Shown here piece after piece: positions 17,547 to 26,965 of a stretch of 64,000 bases of DNA. The position numbers and the translations under genes are program-made. The stretch is from positions 1-64,000 of the forward strand of contig JAGONC010000010.1 in NCBI GenBank assembly GCA_017993235.1, in the 5' to 3' direction. Position 1 is the stretch's first letter, and each line of letters opens with the position of its first letter. This DNA comes from Lentimicrobiaceae bacterium. Lineage in GTDB: Bacteria; Bacteroidota; Bacteroidia; Bacteroidales; JAGONC01. The notes beneath the pieces are model-generated. The model worked only from the letters and a program-made list of their open reading frames with translations. It had not been told where the DNA came from and searched no databases.

Positions 17547-20500
17547 ATGGCTTTCAGAAAAGATACAACGATCAACAGTAACTTCGATACCATCACGATA
17601 AGCCTGGCTTCTCCCGAGATGATCCTGGAACGCTCCAGCGGAGAAGTCCTCAAACCAGAAACCATTAACTACCGCACGTATAAACCCGAGCGGGACGGAT
17701 TGTTCTGTGAAAGGATCTTCGGTCCGGTCAAGGACTGGGAATGTCACTGCGGAAAATATAAACGGATCAGGTATAAGGGAATCGTCTGCGACCGATGCGG
17801 TGTGGAAGTTACAGAAAAAAAAGTCAGAAGGGAACGGATGGGACACATCCAGCTGGTGGTTCCCGTTGCCCATATCTGGTTTTTCAGATCCCTGCCCAAC
17901 AAAATCGGTGCATTGCTCGGACTGTCCACTAAAAAACTGGATTCCATCATTTATTATGAGCGGTATGTGGTCATCAATCCGGGTATAAAAGCACGTGACG
18001 GGGTCAACTACCTGGATTTCCTCGCCGAAGAGGAATATTTTGAGATCATTGAAAGCCTGCCTTCTGATAATCAGTATCTTGATGATACCCACCCGGATAA
18101 GTTCGTCGCCAAAATGGGTGCAGAAGCCCTGTATGACCTGCTGGCTCACCTTGATCTGGACAAGACCTCCTATGAACTGCGGCACAAGGCAAATACCGAA
18201 TCCTCCCAGCAGCGGAAACAGGATGCACTGAAACGGTTGCAGGTGTTTGAATCGTTTAGGGAGGCCAACAAGAAAATCGAGAACCAGCCGGAATGGATGA
18301 TCGTTAAGGTAGTACCGGTGATCCCACCCGAACTCAGACCCCTGGTTCCACTGGATGGAGGACGTTTTGCAACTTCCGACCTGAATGATCTGTATCGCCG
18401 GGTGATCATCCGGAATAACCGTCTGAAAAGACTGATCGAGATCAAGGCGCCGGATGTGATCATGCGCAATGAAAAGCGTATGCTTCAGGAAGCGGTGGAT
18501 TCACTCTTTGATAACTCACGGAAAGTGAACGCTGTAAAAACGGAATCCAACCGGCCACTGAAATCACTATCCGATAGTTTGAAAGGAAAACAGGGGCGGT
18601 TTCGTCAGAACCTGCTGGGTAAACGTGTGGATTACTCGGGACGTTCGGTGATCGTCGTTGGACCGGAGCTGAAGCTCAATGAGTGCGGACTGCCCAAGGA
18701 AATGGCTTCCGAGCTTTTCAAGCCTTTCATTATCCGTAAGATGCTGGAACGCGGAATTGTGAAAACCGTTAAGTCGGCCAAGAAAATAGTCGACCGTAAA
18801 GATCCGGTCGTATGGGATATCCTTGAAAATATCCTCAAAGGTCATCCGGTCATGCTCAACCGCGCACCCACGCTTCACCGTCTGGGTATTCAGGCCTTCC
18901 AGCCAAAATTGATCGAAGGCAAGGCGATTCAGCTGCACCCGCTTGCGTGTACGGCTTTCAATGCTGACTTCGACGGTGACCAGATGGCGGTTCATGTCCC
19001 GCTGGGGAATGCAGCCATCCTGGAAGCACAGCTGCTGATGCTGGCCTCCCACAATATCCTCAACCCGGCCAACGGAGCCCCCATCGCCGTTCCTTCACAG
19101 GATATGGTACTCGGACTGTATTACCTGACCAAGGGACGCCGCAGCATCCCCGATCATCCGGCCAAAGGGGAAGGCACGATCTTTTATTCACCTGAAGAAG
19201 TGATCATTGCCTATAACGAAGGAACCATCGACCTGCATGCTTTTATCAAAGTCAGGCTGAAAGTTCAGGAGAACGGTGTGGAAACGTATAAACTTATGGA
19301 AACCACAACGGGTCGCGTCATCTTTAACCAGTACGTCCCGGAGGAATATGGCTTTATCAATGAAGAACTGACCAAAAAATCACTCAGGGATATCATTGGA
19401 AATATCATGCGCAAGACCGGGACTGCGGTCACGGCGAAATTTCTTGACGATATCAAGGATCTGGGATTCGAGATGTCATTCAAGGGTGGCCTGTCGTTCA
19501 ACCTGGCAGATGTCATCGTCCCGGCGATCAAGGAGAAACTGATTGATAATGCCAACAGCGAAGTGGAAGAAGTTGTCAATGACTACTCATTTGGCTTTAT
19601 CACCAATAATGAACGGTACAACAAGATCATCGATATCTGGACACATACAAACTCTCAGCTGACCCAGGAGCTGATCAAACAGCTTTCACAGGACCGTCAG
19701 GGCTTTAACCCGGTATTTATGATGCTGGATTCTGGCGCCAGGGGGTCCAAGGAGCAGATCCGTCAGCTTTCCGGCATGAGGGGATTGATGGCAAAACCTC
19801 AAAAATCGGGTGCCACCGGAGGAGAAATCATTGAAAATCCTATCCTGTCTAATTTTAAAGAAGGATTGTCGGTTCTGGAATATTTCATCTCCACACATGG
19901 TGCCCGCAAGGGTCTTGCCGATACGGCCCTTAAGACAGCTGATGCCGGGTACCTGACCCGCCGTCTGGTGGATGTGGCGCAGGATGTTGTGATCACCGAA
20001 GAAGACTGCGGTACTCTTAGGGGGTTGACAATCACTGCTTTAAAGAAAAATGAAGAGATCGTTGAAAAGCTCCTCGACAGGATCCTTGGAAGGGTGTCGT
20101 TGCATGACGTCTATCATCCGCAGACAGGAGAGATCATCGTCGCTGCAGGTGAGGAGATCACGGAAGAAATTGCACGACGGATTGATAATTCCCCGATAGA
20201 AGGTGTGGAGATCCGTTCTGTGCTTACCTGTGAGGTGAAAAGAGGCGTATGCACCAAATGCTACGGTCGTAACCTGGCTACGGGCAGGCTGGTTCAGAAA
20301 GGAGAAGCTGTGGGTGTCATCGCCGCACAATCTATCGGTGAACCCGGTACCCAGCTTACCCTGCGTACGTTCCACGTGGGAGGTACGGCATCCAATATCG
20401 CCATCATTTCCAAGATCGAGGCTAAATATGATGGGATCCTGGAGATCGAGGAACTTCGTGCCGTTGACTATGTGGATAAGGAGGAAAATGCTTATCAGAT

Positions 20501-21842
20501 GGTGGTGGGCCGCTCGGCCGAAATGCGCATCGTCGACAGGAATACAAACATTGTCCTGTCGTCAAGTAACATTCCTTACGGAGCAAAATTGTATTTCAAA
20601 GATGGCGATGAGGTTAAAAAAGGTAACCTGATCAGTGAATGGGATCCCTGGAATGCGGTCATTCTCTCTGAAGTGGGCGGGAAAGTAGCATTTGGAAGTA
20701 TTATTGAAGGGATCACCTATCGCATTGAATCCGATGAACAGACCGGATATTATGAAAAAGTGATCATTGAATCCCGTCTGAAAACAAAAAATCCTTCCAT
20801 TAGCATTATCGGGAAAACGGGTGAGGAGATCAAAGCATATGATATTCCCGTCGGCTCCCATATTCAGGTTGAAGATGATGTTGAAATCAAGGCGGGCGAT
20901 ATCCTGGTCAAGATACCCAGATCTTTCGGCAAAGCCGGAGATATTACCGGTGGACTACCCAGAGTGACCGAACTTTTTGAAGCACGTAATCCCTCAGATC
21001 CTGCCGTTGTTGCTGAAATTGACGGCGTTGTGTCGCTGGCAAAGAAACTCAAAAGGGGTAACCGTGAAGTGATCATCACGTCAAAAACCGGAGAAGAAAA
21101 GCATTACCTGATTCCGACTTCCAAACAGATCTTAGCTCAGGAGAATGACTACGTAAAAGCAGGTACCCCCCTGTCGGAGGGTGCCATGACACCTTCCGAT
21201 ATCCTGGCCATCAAAGGCCCGATGAAAGTACAGGAGTATATTGTTAATGAGATCCAGGAAGTTTACAGGCTGCAGGGTGTAAAGATCAATGACAAACACT
21301 TTGAAGTCATTGTCCGTCAGATGATGCGTAAGGTTGAGGTGGCTGATCCGGGTGATACCAAGTTCCTCGAAGGTGAACTGGTCAGCAAAAATGATTTTCA
21401 GGATGAAAATGACTGGATCTTTGGTAAAAAGATCGTGGTGGATCCGGGTGACTCCCTGAGTTTCCGGTCAGGACAGATCGTCAGTGCACGAAAATTAAGG
21501 GACGAGAATTCGCTGCTGAAACGTAAGGACAAGCGACTTGTTGAGGCCAGGGATTCTCAACCGGCCACAGCCAAGCAGGTGCTCCAGGGAATTACGCGCG
21601 CTTCTCTCCAGACCAAAAGCTGGATCTCCGCAGCATCGTTCCAGGAAACCACCAAAGTGCTGACCGAAGCTGCCATCCGGGCTAAGACCGACGACCTGGA
21701 AGGCCTCAAGGAAAATGTGATCATTGGGCACCTGATTCCAGCCGGAACAGGACTGAGGGAATATGAGAACCTGATCGTGGGCAGCAAGGAAGAATATGAG
21801 ACACTGATGGCCTCAAAAGAAGATGTTACCATAACTGAATAA
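17547..21842 (+). CDS. rpoC: DNA-directed RNA polymerase beta' subunit
   Basis: 1431 residues, full length. The N-terminal zinc site ([20 protein letters not shown]), the lid and rudder region ([20 protein letters not shown]), the catalytic Mg site [12 protein letters not shown], the bridge helix/trigger loop region ([19 protein letters not shown]), the second zinc site (CTKCYGR) and the C-terminal [15 protein letters not shown] segment are all present. The frame is intact. It ends nine bases before the DUF3467 gene, which is probably in the same transcript. Confidence 0.98.
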   Translation: MAFRKDTTINSNFDTITISLASPEMILERSSGEVLKPETINYRTYKPERDGLFCERIFGPVKDWECHCGKYKRIRYKGIVCDRCGVEVTEKKVRRERMGHIQLVVPVAHIWFFRSLPNKIGALLGLSTKKLDSIIYYERYVVINPGIKARDGVNYLDFLAEEEYFEIIESLPSDNQYLDDTHPDKFVAKMGAEALYDLLAHLDLDKTSYELRHKANTESSQQRKQDALKRLQVFESFREANKKIENQPEWMIVKVVPVIPPELRPLVPLDGGRFATSDLNDLYRRVIIRNNRLKRLIEIKAPDVIMRNEKRMLQEAVDSLFDNSRKVNAVKTESNRPLKSLSDSLKGKQGRFRQNLLGKRVDYSGRSVIVVGPELKLNECGLPKEMASELFKPFIIRKMLERGIVKTVKSAKKIVDRKDPVVWDILENILKGHPVMLNRAPTLHRLGIQAFQPKLIEGKAIQLHPLACTAFNADFDGDQMAVHVPLGNAAILEAQLLMLASHNILNPANGAPIAVPSQDMVLGLYYLTKGRRSIPDHPAKGEGTIFYSPEEVIIAYNEGTIDLHAFIKVRLKVQENGVETYKLMETTTGRVIFNQYVPEEYGFINEELTKKSLRDIIGNIMRKTGTAVTAKFLDDIKDLGFEMSFKGGLSFNLADVIVPAIKEKLIDNANSEVEEVVNDYSFGFITNNERYNKIIDIWTHTNSQLTQELIKQLSQDRQGFNPVFMMLDSGARGSKEQIRQLSGMRGLMAKPQKSGATGGEIIENPILSNFKEGLSVLEYFISTHGARKGLADTALKTADAGYLTRRLVDVAQDVVITEEDCGTLRGLTITALKKNEEIVEKLLDRILGRVSLHDVYHPQTGEIIVAAGEEITEEIARRIDNSPIEGVEIRSVLTCEVKRGVCTKCYGRNLATGRLVQKGEAVGVIAAQSIGEPGTQLTLRTFHVGGTASNIAIISKIEAKYDGILEIEELRAVDYVDKEENAYQMVVGRSAEMRIVDRNTNIVLSSSNIPYGAKLYFKDGDEVKKGNLISEWDPWNAVILSEVGGKVAFGSIIEGITYRIESDEQTGYYEKVIIESRLKTKNPSISIIGKTGEEIKAYDIPVGSHIQVEDDVEIKAGDILVKIPRSFGKAGDITGGLPRVTELFEARNPSDPAVVAEIDGVVSLAKKLKRGNREVIITSKTGEEKHYLIPTSKQILAQENDYVKAGTPLSEGAMTPSDILAIKGPMKVQEYIVNEIQEVYRLQGVKINDKHFEVIVRQMMRKVEVADPGDTKFLEGELVSKNDFQDENDWIFGKKIVVDPGDSLSFRSGQIVSARKLRDENSLLKRKDKRLVEARDSQPATAKQVLQGITRASLQTKSWISAASFQETTKVLTEAAIRAKTDDLEGLKENVIIGHLIPAGTGLREYENLIVGSKEEYETLMASKEDVTITE

Positions 21843-21851
21843 TTTATCATC

Positions 21852-22166
21852 ATGGAAGAACAAAAAAAGATGGGTCAGATCAATATCGAACTCAATGACG
21901 ACATTGCGGAAGGAATCTATTCCAATCTGGCAATCATCACCCACTCACAATCCGAATTTATTGTGGATTTTGTCAAGATGATGCCCGGCGTACCCAAGGC
22001 AAAGGTCAAATCGCGGATCATCCTCACACCGCAACATGCCAAGCGGCTTTATCGTGCATTAAAGGAGAACATTACCAAGTACGAAGCCGTGCATGGCACG
22101 ATCAAGGAACCTGTCGGTGAACCGGTTCCTCCCTTCTCGCTGGGGGGGCCGTCAGCACAGGCATAA
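21852..22166 (+). CDS. DUF3467 family protein
   Basis: 104 residues. QINIELNDDIAEGIYSNLAIITHSQSEFIVDFVKMMPG followed by KVKSRIILTPQHAKRLYRALKENI matches DUF3467, a small cytosolic family often found right after rpoC in Bacteroidota. Function is unknown; the link to rpoC suggests a role near transcription, which is guesswork. Its stop codon lies in the A-tract of the terminator shared with the convergent protease gene. Confidence 0.85.
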   Translation: MEEQKKMGQINIELNDDIAEGIYSNLAIITHSQSEFIVDFVKMMPGVPKAKVKSRIILTPQHAKRLYRALKENITKYEAVHGTIKEPVGEPVPPFSLGGPSAQA

Positions 22167-22207
22167 AAAAAGAGGGTGCCACCTGATTGTGACACCCTCT
22201 TTTTTTT
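22164..22207. terminator. Bidirectional terminator between the rpoC cluster and the tricorn-like gene
   Basis: AGAGGGTG (22171-22178) pairs with CACCCTCT (22193-22200). An A7 run precedes and a T8 run follows, so it can act on both strands. The stop codons of both convergent genes fall in these runs. Confidence 0.85.
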
Positions 22208-25200
22208 ACCGGGACTTATCCGGTGGAGCCGGTATATCGGGGATCTCCCTGTAATTCTTCAGCTCTTCTTTGATCACTTCAATGGCTTTGTCCAACTGAT
22301 CATCGATTCCATCGTATTCCCTTGCAGGATCATTGTCAATGTAAATATCCGGTTCAACTCCGATCCCTTCGATGATCCATTTGCTTTCCTCAGCTGAATA
22401 AGAGGCAAATTCCGGCTTACGCAGATCGCCTCCGTCAATGAACGGTAATGAGCCGCGTATACCGACCACACCACCCCAGGTTGTTTTACCAACCACTTTA
22501 CCCAGCTGGTGTTTTTTAAAGGCGTAAGGGAACAGATCACCGTCGGACGCTGAATATTCATTGATTAGCATCACCATCGGCCCACGCATCATTTGCCGCG
22601 GCGTCTGTGAGGGAACCAGGACATTGCGAGCCATGTTGGACCGGGTCATCCCACGACTCAGCCTTTCTATGATCATGGGTGAAACATTTCCACCGCCGTT
22701 ACCACGATCGTCGATGATTAATCCTTTCTTATCCAGCTGTGGATAGAAGTACTTGACAAATTCGTTCAAGCCCTCGGGTCCCATGTCAGGAATATGAATG
22801 TAACCCACTTCCCCGTTGGTTGCCTCGCTGACCTTCCGGATATTGTTCTGAACCCAGTTATAATAGTACAGGCCGGCTTCATCCCGAATGGGTACCACGA
22901 TCACATCGCGGCTTCCTTCCCCGGAAACATTGCCGCCGACAGTCAGTTCCACCTGTTTACCTGCTGTGCCCAGCAGCGATTCGTAGATATCATTCATCGA
23001 GTTCGTTGGCATACCATTGACTGCCAGGATATAGTCCCCTTCGTTCACATTCACCCCGACCTCCGTCAGCGGAGATCGCAGGTTATCGCTCCAGTTTTGG
23101 CCTTTCAGGATATGGTCCACGCGGTAGTAGCCGGAAGGATCCCGCGATAGGGTTGCACCCAGCAGGCCTATCTGGATCCGCTCAGGCTGGGGTTTGTCGC
23201 CACCATTGATATAGGCATGGCCGATGCTGAGTTCGCTGATCATCTCTCCGATCAGGTAATTCAGGTCATTCCGGTTATTCACATAGGGAAGCATTACGCC
23301 ATATTTGTCTTTCATCGCTTCCCAGTCGACTCCATGCATGTTGGGTACATAAAAGAAATCACGCATCTGCCGCCAGCTTTCCGTAAAGATCTGCTTCCAT
23401 TCCGCTTTGAAATCGGTCATGGTTTTCATACCGGAAAGATCGAGCGGCTTATCGGTCTTGACCGGACCCGAAGGTAAGTCAATGATGTAATAGGATGATC
23501 CCCTGCCCAGAAGTATTTTTTTCCCGTCAAATGATATTTCAAATCCACCCTCATAGTTCAGATCCGTTTCTTTTTTCTCTTTCAGGTCAAAAAGTTTGAT
23601 ACTGCGCCCCCCTTTGGAAGAAGAGTATCCATAGTAGATCTTCTCCCCAACACTTCGGATCCCTCTATAATTCCCTGACGCGACCGGAAGACCGATCACA
23701 CGCTGCCGGATGCCTTCCATATCCACGACAATATCCTTTGATGCTGTCTTTGATTCATCCTCTGATGCCGGTTTTGTTTCTTCTTTACCGGTTGCCTCGT
23801 CTTTTTTGATGGTCACTTCATCATTTATCGGTGCAAAAGGGGAGGGAGTGTCTTTGGCAAGGGTGATCATATAGATCCCTTCCATATCCTGGTAGGCATA
23901 GTTCCATTCAACCTGGCTGTAGGTGGGAGAAAAATCCCTGTCGCTGACAAAGAACAGGTACTTGCCGTTCTCACTGAAAGCCGGACTGGAACTTCCATAC
24001 CATTCATCGGTCACCTCGTAGGTTTGGTTCGCTGCCAGGTTGTACAGGCACAGGATGTTCATTCCAGTGGTCCTGGGTCTGCTGAAAGCGATCCATTTGC
24101 TGTCGGGCGACCAGACATAACCATAAAATTCACCAACAGAAGAGCTCTCGACCTCAACAATTTTGCGGGATTCGATATCCACGTACTGCAGGCGGAGTTT
24201 TTTGTCGGACCACATCAACTTCTTACTGTCGGGCGACCAGACAACGGAATACTTGTACGTGTCACCGTTGGTGGTCAGGGCAACGGGTTTCTCACTGCCA
24301 TCCTGATTGATGATATAGATCTCATCCTCACCGGATTGATCAGAAATGTAGGCAATATATTTACCATCGGGCGACCATAGTGGATTTCGGTCATGGACAC
24401 CGGAGGATTTTGTCAGGTTTCGCGTGATCCCATGTTCGGCAGGGATCGTCCAGATATCTCCGCGGGCCCAGAACAAAGCCCTTTTACCGTCAGGAGATAT
24501 TTCGTAGGATACAATATTCTTTGAGGCATCCACCAGCTCATTCCTTCCTGCAAGGAAATCATCCGCAATCAGGACCGGTATTTTAGCAACCTGTTCGCTG
24601 GCAAGATCCAGGGAGAATAGATAGCCTCCCTTTTCGAAGACAATCGCCTGGTCGCCCAGAGAGGGAAATTTAATGTCGTAATCCGTAAAGTTTGTGACTT
24701 TTCTAGTCTGGCTGGTTGCCACGTCGTAGACAAACAAATTCATGGTCCTGTCACGGTCGGATAGGAAATATATCCTGTTTTTATACCACATCGGGATAAT
24801 GTCCTGTGCATCATTATGGGTTATGTTGGTTGTGGTACGCTGTTGAAAGTCATAGATCCAGATATCATCAGCCATGCCTCCCCGGTAGTACTTCCAGGTC
24901 CGGAATTCACGGAATACCCTGTTGTAGGCCATTTTCTTACCATCTTCGGAATAGGAACAAAATCCTCCGCGAGGAAAGGGAAGTTCGGAAGATAATCCCC
25001 CCTGTCTGCTTACCTTAAAAAGCTGCCCGGTGAAATCATTGAAGGACTGCTTGCGTGAGCGGTAGATGATCTCCTTCCCGTCGGGCGTCCAGGTCATTAC
25101 AATGTTGTTGGGGCCCATCCTGTCGGAAATGTCATCCCGGTTCAGTGTAGCGGTGTAGGTCAACCGTACCGGGATTCCCCCGGCAGAAGGCATCAGATAA

Positions 25201-25466
25201 ACTTCTGTATTGCCATCGTATTGGGCGGTAAAGGCCAGCTGGGTTCCGTCGGGCGAAAAACGCGGGAACATTTCATAGCCCTCATGGTTGGTCAATTTTC
25301 TGGCCACCCCTCCGGCTTTGGATACCGTGTAAATGTCACCCGCATAGGAGAACACGACCTGGTCGCCATGAACGGCAGGAAAACGCAGCAATCTTGTTTC
25401 ATTCTGCGCGTCAAGGTAAAATATGCTGATCAGCAGCATTATAATTGTCAAAATAGCCTGTCTCAT
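22206..25466 (-). CDS. Tricorn protease homologue (S41 family, exported)
   Basis: 1086 residues with a signal peptide (MRQAILTIIMLLISIFYLDA). The first half is a WD40/TolB-like propeller with repeats such as FPRFSPDGTQLAFTA, NPLWSPDGKYIAYIS and YSVVWSPDSKKLMWSD. An acidic insert follows near 570-590. Then come the tricorn core with MHGVDWEAMKDKYG (catalytic His), a PDZ domain (DYILAVNGMP) and the S41 half with DRGNGGGNVSP and EYSASDGDLFPYAF, where Ser974 is the likely nucleophile. Family members trim peptides to short products. Export to the periplasm would suit a peptide-fermenting cell. The upstream 270 bp separate it from the divergent methionine gamma-lyase-like gene. Confidence 0.9.
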   Translation of the reverse strand: MRQAILTIIMLLISIFYLDAQNETRLLRFPAVHGDQVVFSYAGDIYTVSKAGGVARKLTNHEGYEMFPRFSPDGTQLAFTAQYDGNTEVYLMPSAGGIPVRLTYTATLNRDDISDRMGPNNIVMTWTPDGKEIIYRSRKQSFNDFTGQLFKVSRQGGLSSELPFPRGGFCSYSEDGKKMAYNRVFREFRTWKYYRGGMADDIWIYDFQQRTTTNITHNDAQDIIPMWYKNRIYFLSDRDRTMNLFVYDVATSQTRKVTNFTDYDIKFPSLGDQAIVFEKGGYLFSLDLASEQVAKIPVLIADDFLAGRNELVDASKNIVSYEISPDGKRALFWARGDIWTIPAEHGITRNLTKSSGVHDRNPLWSPDGKYIAYISDQSGEDEIYIINQDGSEKPVALTTNGDTYKYSVVWSPDSKKLMWSDKKLRLQYVDIESRKIVEVESSSVGEFYGYVWSPDSKWIAFSRPRTTGMNILCLYNLAANQTYEVTDEWYGSSSPAFSENGKYLFFVSDRDFSPTYSQVEWNYAYQDMEGIYMITLAKDTPSPFAPINDEVTIKKDEATGKEETKPASEDESKTASKDIVVDMEGIRQRVIGLPVASGNYRGIRSVGEKIYYGYSSSKGGRSIKLFDLKEKKETDLNYEGGFEISFDGKKILLGRGSSYYIIDLPSGPVKTDKPLDLSGMKTMTDFKAEWKQIFTESWRQMRDFFYVPNMHGVDWEAMKDKYGVMLPYVNNRNDLNYLIGEMISELSIGHAYINGGDKPQPERIQIGLLGATLSRDPSGYYRVDHILKGQNWSDNLRSPLTEVGVNVNEGDYILAVNGMPTNSMNDIYESLLGTAGKQVELTVGGNVSGEGSRDVIVVPIRDEAGLYYYNWVQNNIRKVSEATNGEVGYIHIPDMGPEGLNEFVKYFYPQLDKKGLIIDDRGNGGGNVSPMIIERLSRGMTRSNMARNVLVPSQTPRQMMRGPMVMLINEYSASDGDLFPYAFKKHQLGKVVGKTTWGGVVGIRGSLPFIDGGDLRKPEFASYSAEESKWIIEGIGVEPDIYIDNDPAREYDGIDDQLDKAIEVIKEELKNYREIPDIPAPPDKSR

Positions 25467-25603
25467 AGAAAATAAATTATTTAGTTATTAATTGGATCCT
25501 GGAGTTGTAAAGGTTGCTTTAGGCATCGAATCATATGCCATTTTTCTAATGCATTGTAAAAAAGAATGTTAATCCTGAAGCCACGAAAAGGTCATGAGAA
25601 ATG

Positions 25604-25624
25604 TGTCGGATATCGGACACCCAC
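25604..25624 (+). other. Inverted repeat in the leader of the gamma-lyase-like gene
   Basis: GTGTC and GACAC flank GGATATCG within the 270 bp divergent gap, roughly 115 bp ahead of the start codon. The arms can extend as ATGTGTC/GACACCCACAT with a bulge. It could be an operator. No known SAM riboswitch core is recognised. Confidence 0.3.
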
Positions 25625-25690
25625 ATGTGCATTACCGAACAGGGCACTCAGTGATTATTTCCACTCTGTTAAATATTCCGCTAAAAATAC

Positions 25691-25698
25691 TATTTTTG
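25691..25698 (+). promoter_or_regulatory. -7 element for the gamma-lyase-like gene
   Basis: TATTTTTG matches TAnnTTTG, 40 bp upstream of the ATG at 25738. No clear TTG lies at the expected distance. Confidence 0.45.
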
Positions 25699-25737
25699 TT
25701 GATAGTTCATGCATTGTTTACCTTAATATCATCTCTT

Positions 25738-26922
25738 ATGTCGGATTTAAGCGAATTAGGTTTCAACTCCAGAATGATCCATGGCGGTGAATTGGAAGAT
25801 GGGCTGGGAAGTGCGGTGGTTCCCATTTATCAGACCTCAACATTTAAATTCAGGAATGCGGATCACGGAGCGCAGTGTTTTTCAGGTGAGTCGGAAGGTT
25901 TTATCTATACGCGTATTGGTAATCCGACGATACGGGCTCTGGAGCAGACGATGGCTTCGTTGGAAGGCGGTTTTGGCGGCATCGCCACATCGTCAGGTAT
26001 GGGTGCTGTCTCAACAGTCTACATGACATATCTGGCCCAGGGGGATCACATGGTCAGCCATGATTCACTTTACGGCCCTTCCCGCGTGATCATGGAAACG
26101 TTATTTTCCCGTTTTGGTATTGAGTTTACCTACCTTGATGCGACCCATGTCGACAATATCAGGAAGGCCATACGACCCAATACCCGCCTGATCTATCTGG
26201 AGACACCGGCCAATCCGACCATGGGTATTATGGACATTGCCGCCGTGGCCGACCTGGTCAGGGGTAAAGACATCAAGATCTGTGTGGATAATACCTTCTG
26301 CAGCCCGTACCTGCAGAATCCGCTCGCCCTGGGTGCGGATATCGTGTTGCACTCCATGACCAAGTTCATCAATGGGCATGCGGATGTGGTGGCCGGGATG
26401 ATCGTTCCAAAGACACAGGAAGATTACAAGAGACTTCGATCCGTTATGGTCAATGTGGGATTCAATATGGATCCTCACCAGGCCTTCATGGTTCATCGTG
26501 GACTTAAAACCCTGAGCTTACGCATTGATCGTTCTCAGTATAACGCCGGCCTGGTTGCTGAGTTTCTGGAAAAGCATCCCAAGGTGGAATGGGTACTGTA
26601 TCCGGGACTCCCTTCGCATCCTCAGTACGAACTGGCTCAGCGGCAAATGAAGGGGCCGGGCTCCATGATCAGTTTTGAGCTAAAAGGGGGATTAAAGGCG
26701 GGAAAGATCCTGATGGACAATGTGAAGCTGGCACTTTTGGCTGTCTCCCTGGGAGGTGTGGAAACCCTCATTCAGCACCCGGCTTCCATGACCCATTCTA
26801 AAATGACGCCGGAATCCCGTAAGCTTGCAGGGATCACCGACGGACTGGTACGGCTTTCGGTCGGAATTGAAGATGTCTATGATATACTTGCGGATTTAAG
26901 GCAGGCACTCGATAAAATATAA
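25738..26922 (+). CDS. PLP-dependent methionine gamma-lyase-like enzyme (Cys/Met metabolism family)
   Basis: 394 residues from the ATG at 25738 (MSDLSELGFNSRMIHGG), which gives the usual N-terminus; the frame stays open upstream but without homology. PLP features: SGMGA phosphate loop at 86-90, YTRIGNP at 57-63, VDNTF at 183-187 and the Schiff-base Lys209 in HSMTKFINGHAD. The TLIQHPASMTHS segment near the substrate pocket is of the methionine gamma-lyase type. However, the family's key Cys (C116 in Pseudomonas) is Pro114 (SLYGPS). It may cleave methionine, homocysteine or cystathionine. Methionine breakdown to methanethiol, ammonia and 2-oxobutanoate would fit an amino-acid fermenter. Confidence 0.8.
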   Translation: MSDLSELGFNSRMIHGGELEDGLGSAVVPIYQTSTFKFRNADHGAQCFSGESEGFIYTRIGNPTIRALEQTMASLEGGFGGIATSSGMGAVSTVYMTYLAQGDHMVSHDSLYGPSRVIMETLFSRFGIEFTYLDATHVDNIRKAIRPNTRLIYLETPANPTMGIMDIAAVADLVRGKDIKICVDNTFCSPYLQNPLALGADIVLHSMTKFINGHADVVAGMIVPKTQEDYKRLRSVMVNVGFNMDPHQAFMVHRGLKTLSLRIDRSQYNAGLVAEFLEKHPKVEWVLYPGLPSHPQYELAQRQMKGPGSMISFELKGGLKAGKILMDNVKLALLAVSLGGVETLIQHPASMTHSKMTPESRKLAGITDGLVRLSVGIEDVYDILADLRQALDKI

Positions 26923-26965
26923 TCGGTTGCCCGTCGTTAAACGATCATATTTTCTCGTTCCTTTC

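Noticed and set aside
25467..25737. SAM riboswitch before the gamma-lyase gene
   Set aside because: No SAM-I or SAM-II core sequence could be recognised; only a simple inverted repeat is visible.
25594..25737. Longer N-terminus for the gamma-lyase-like enzyme
   Set aside because: The extra 48 residues are not seen in the family and would overlap the promoter element at 25691.
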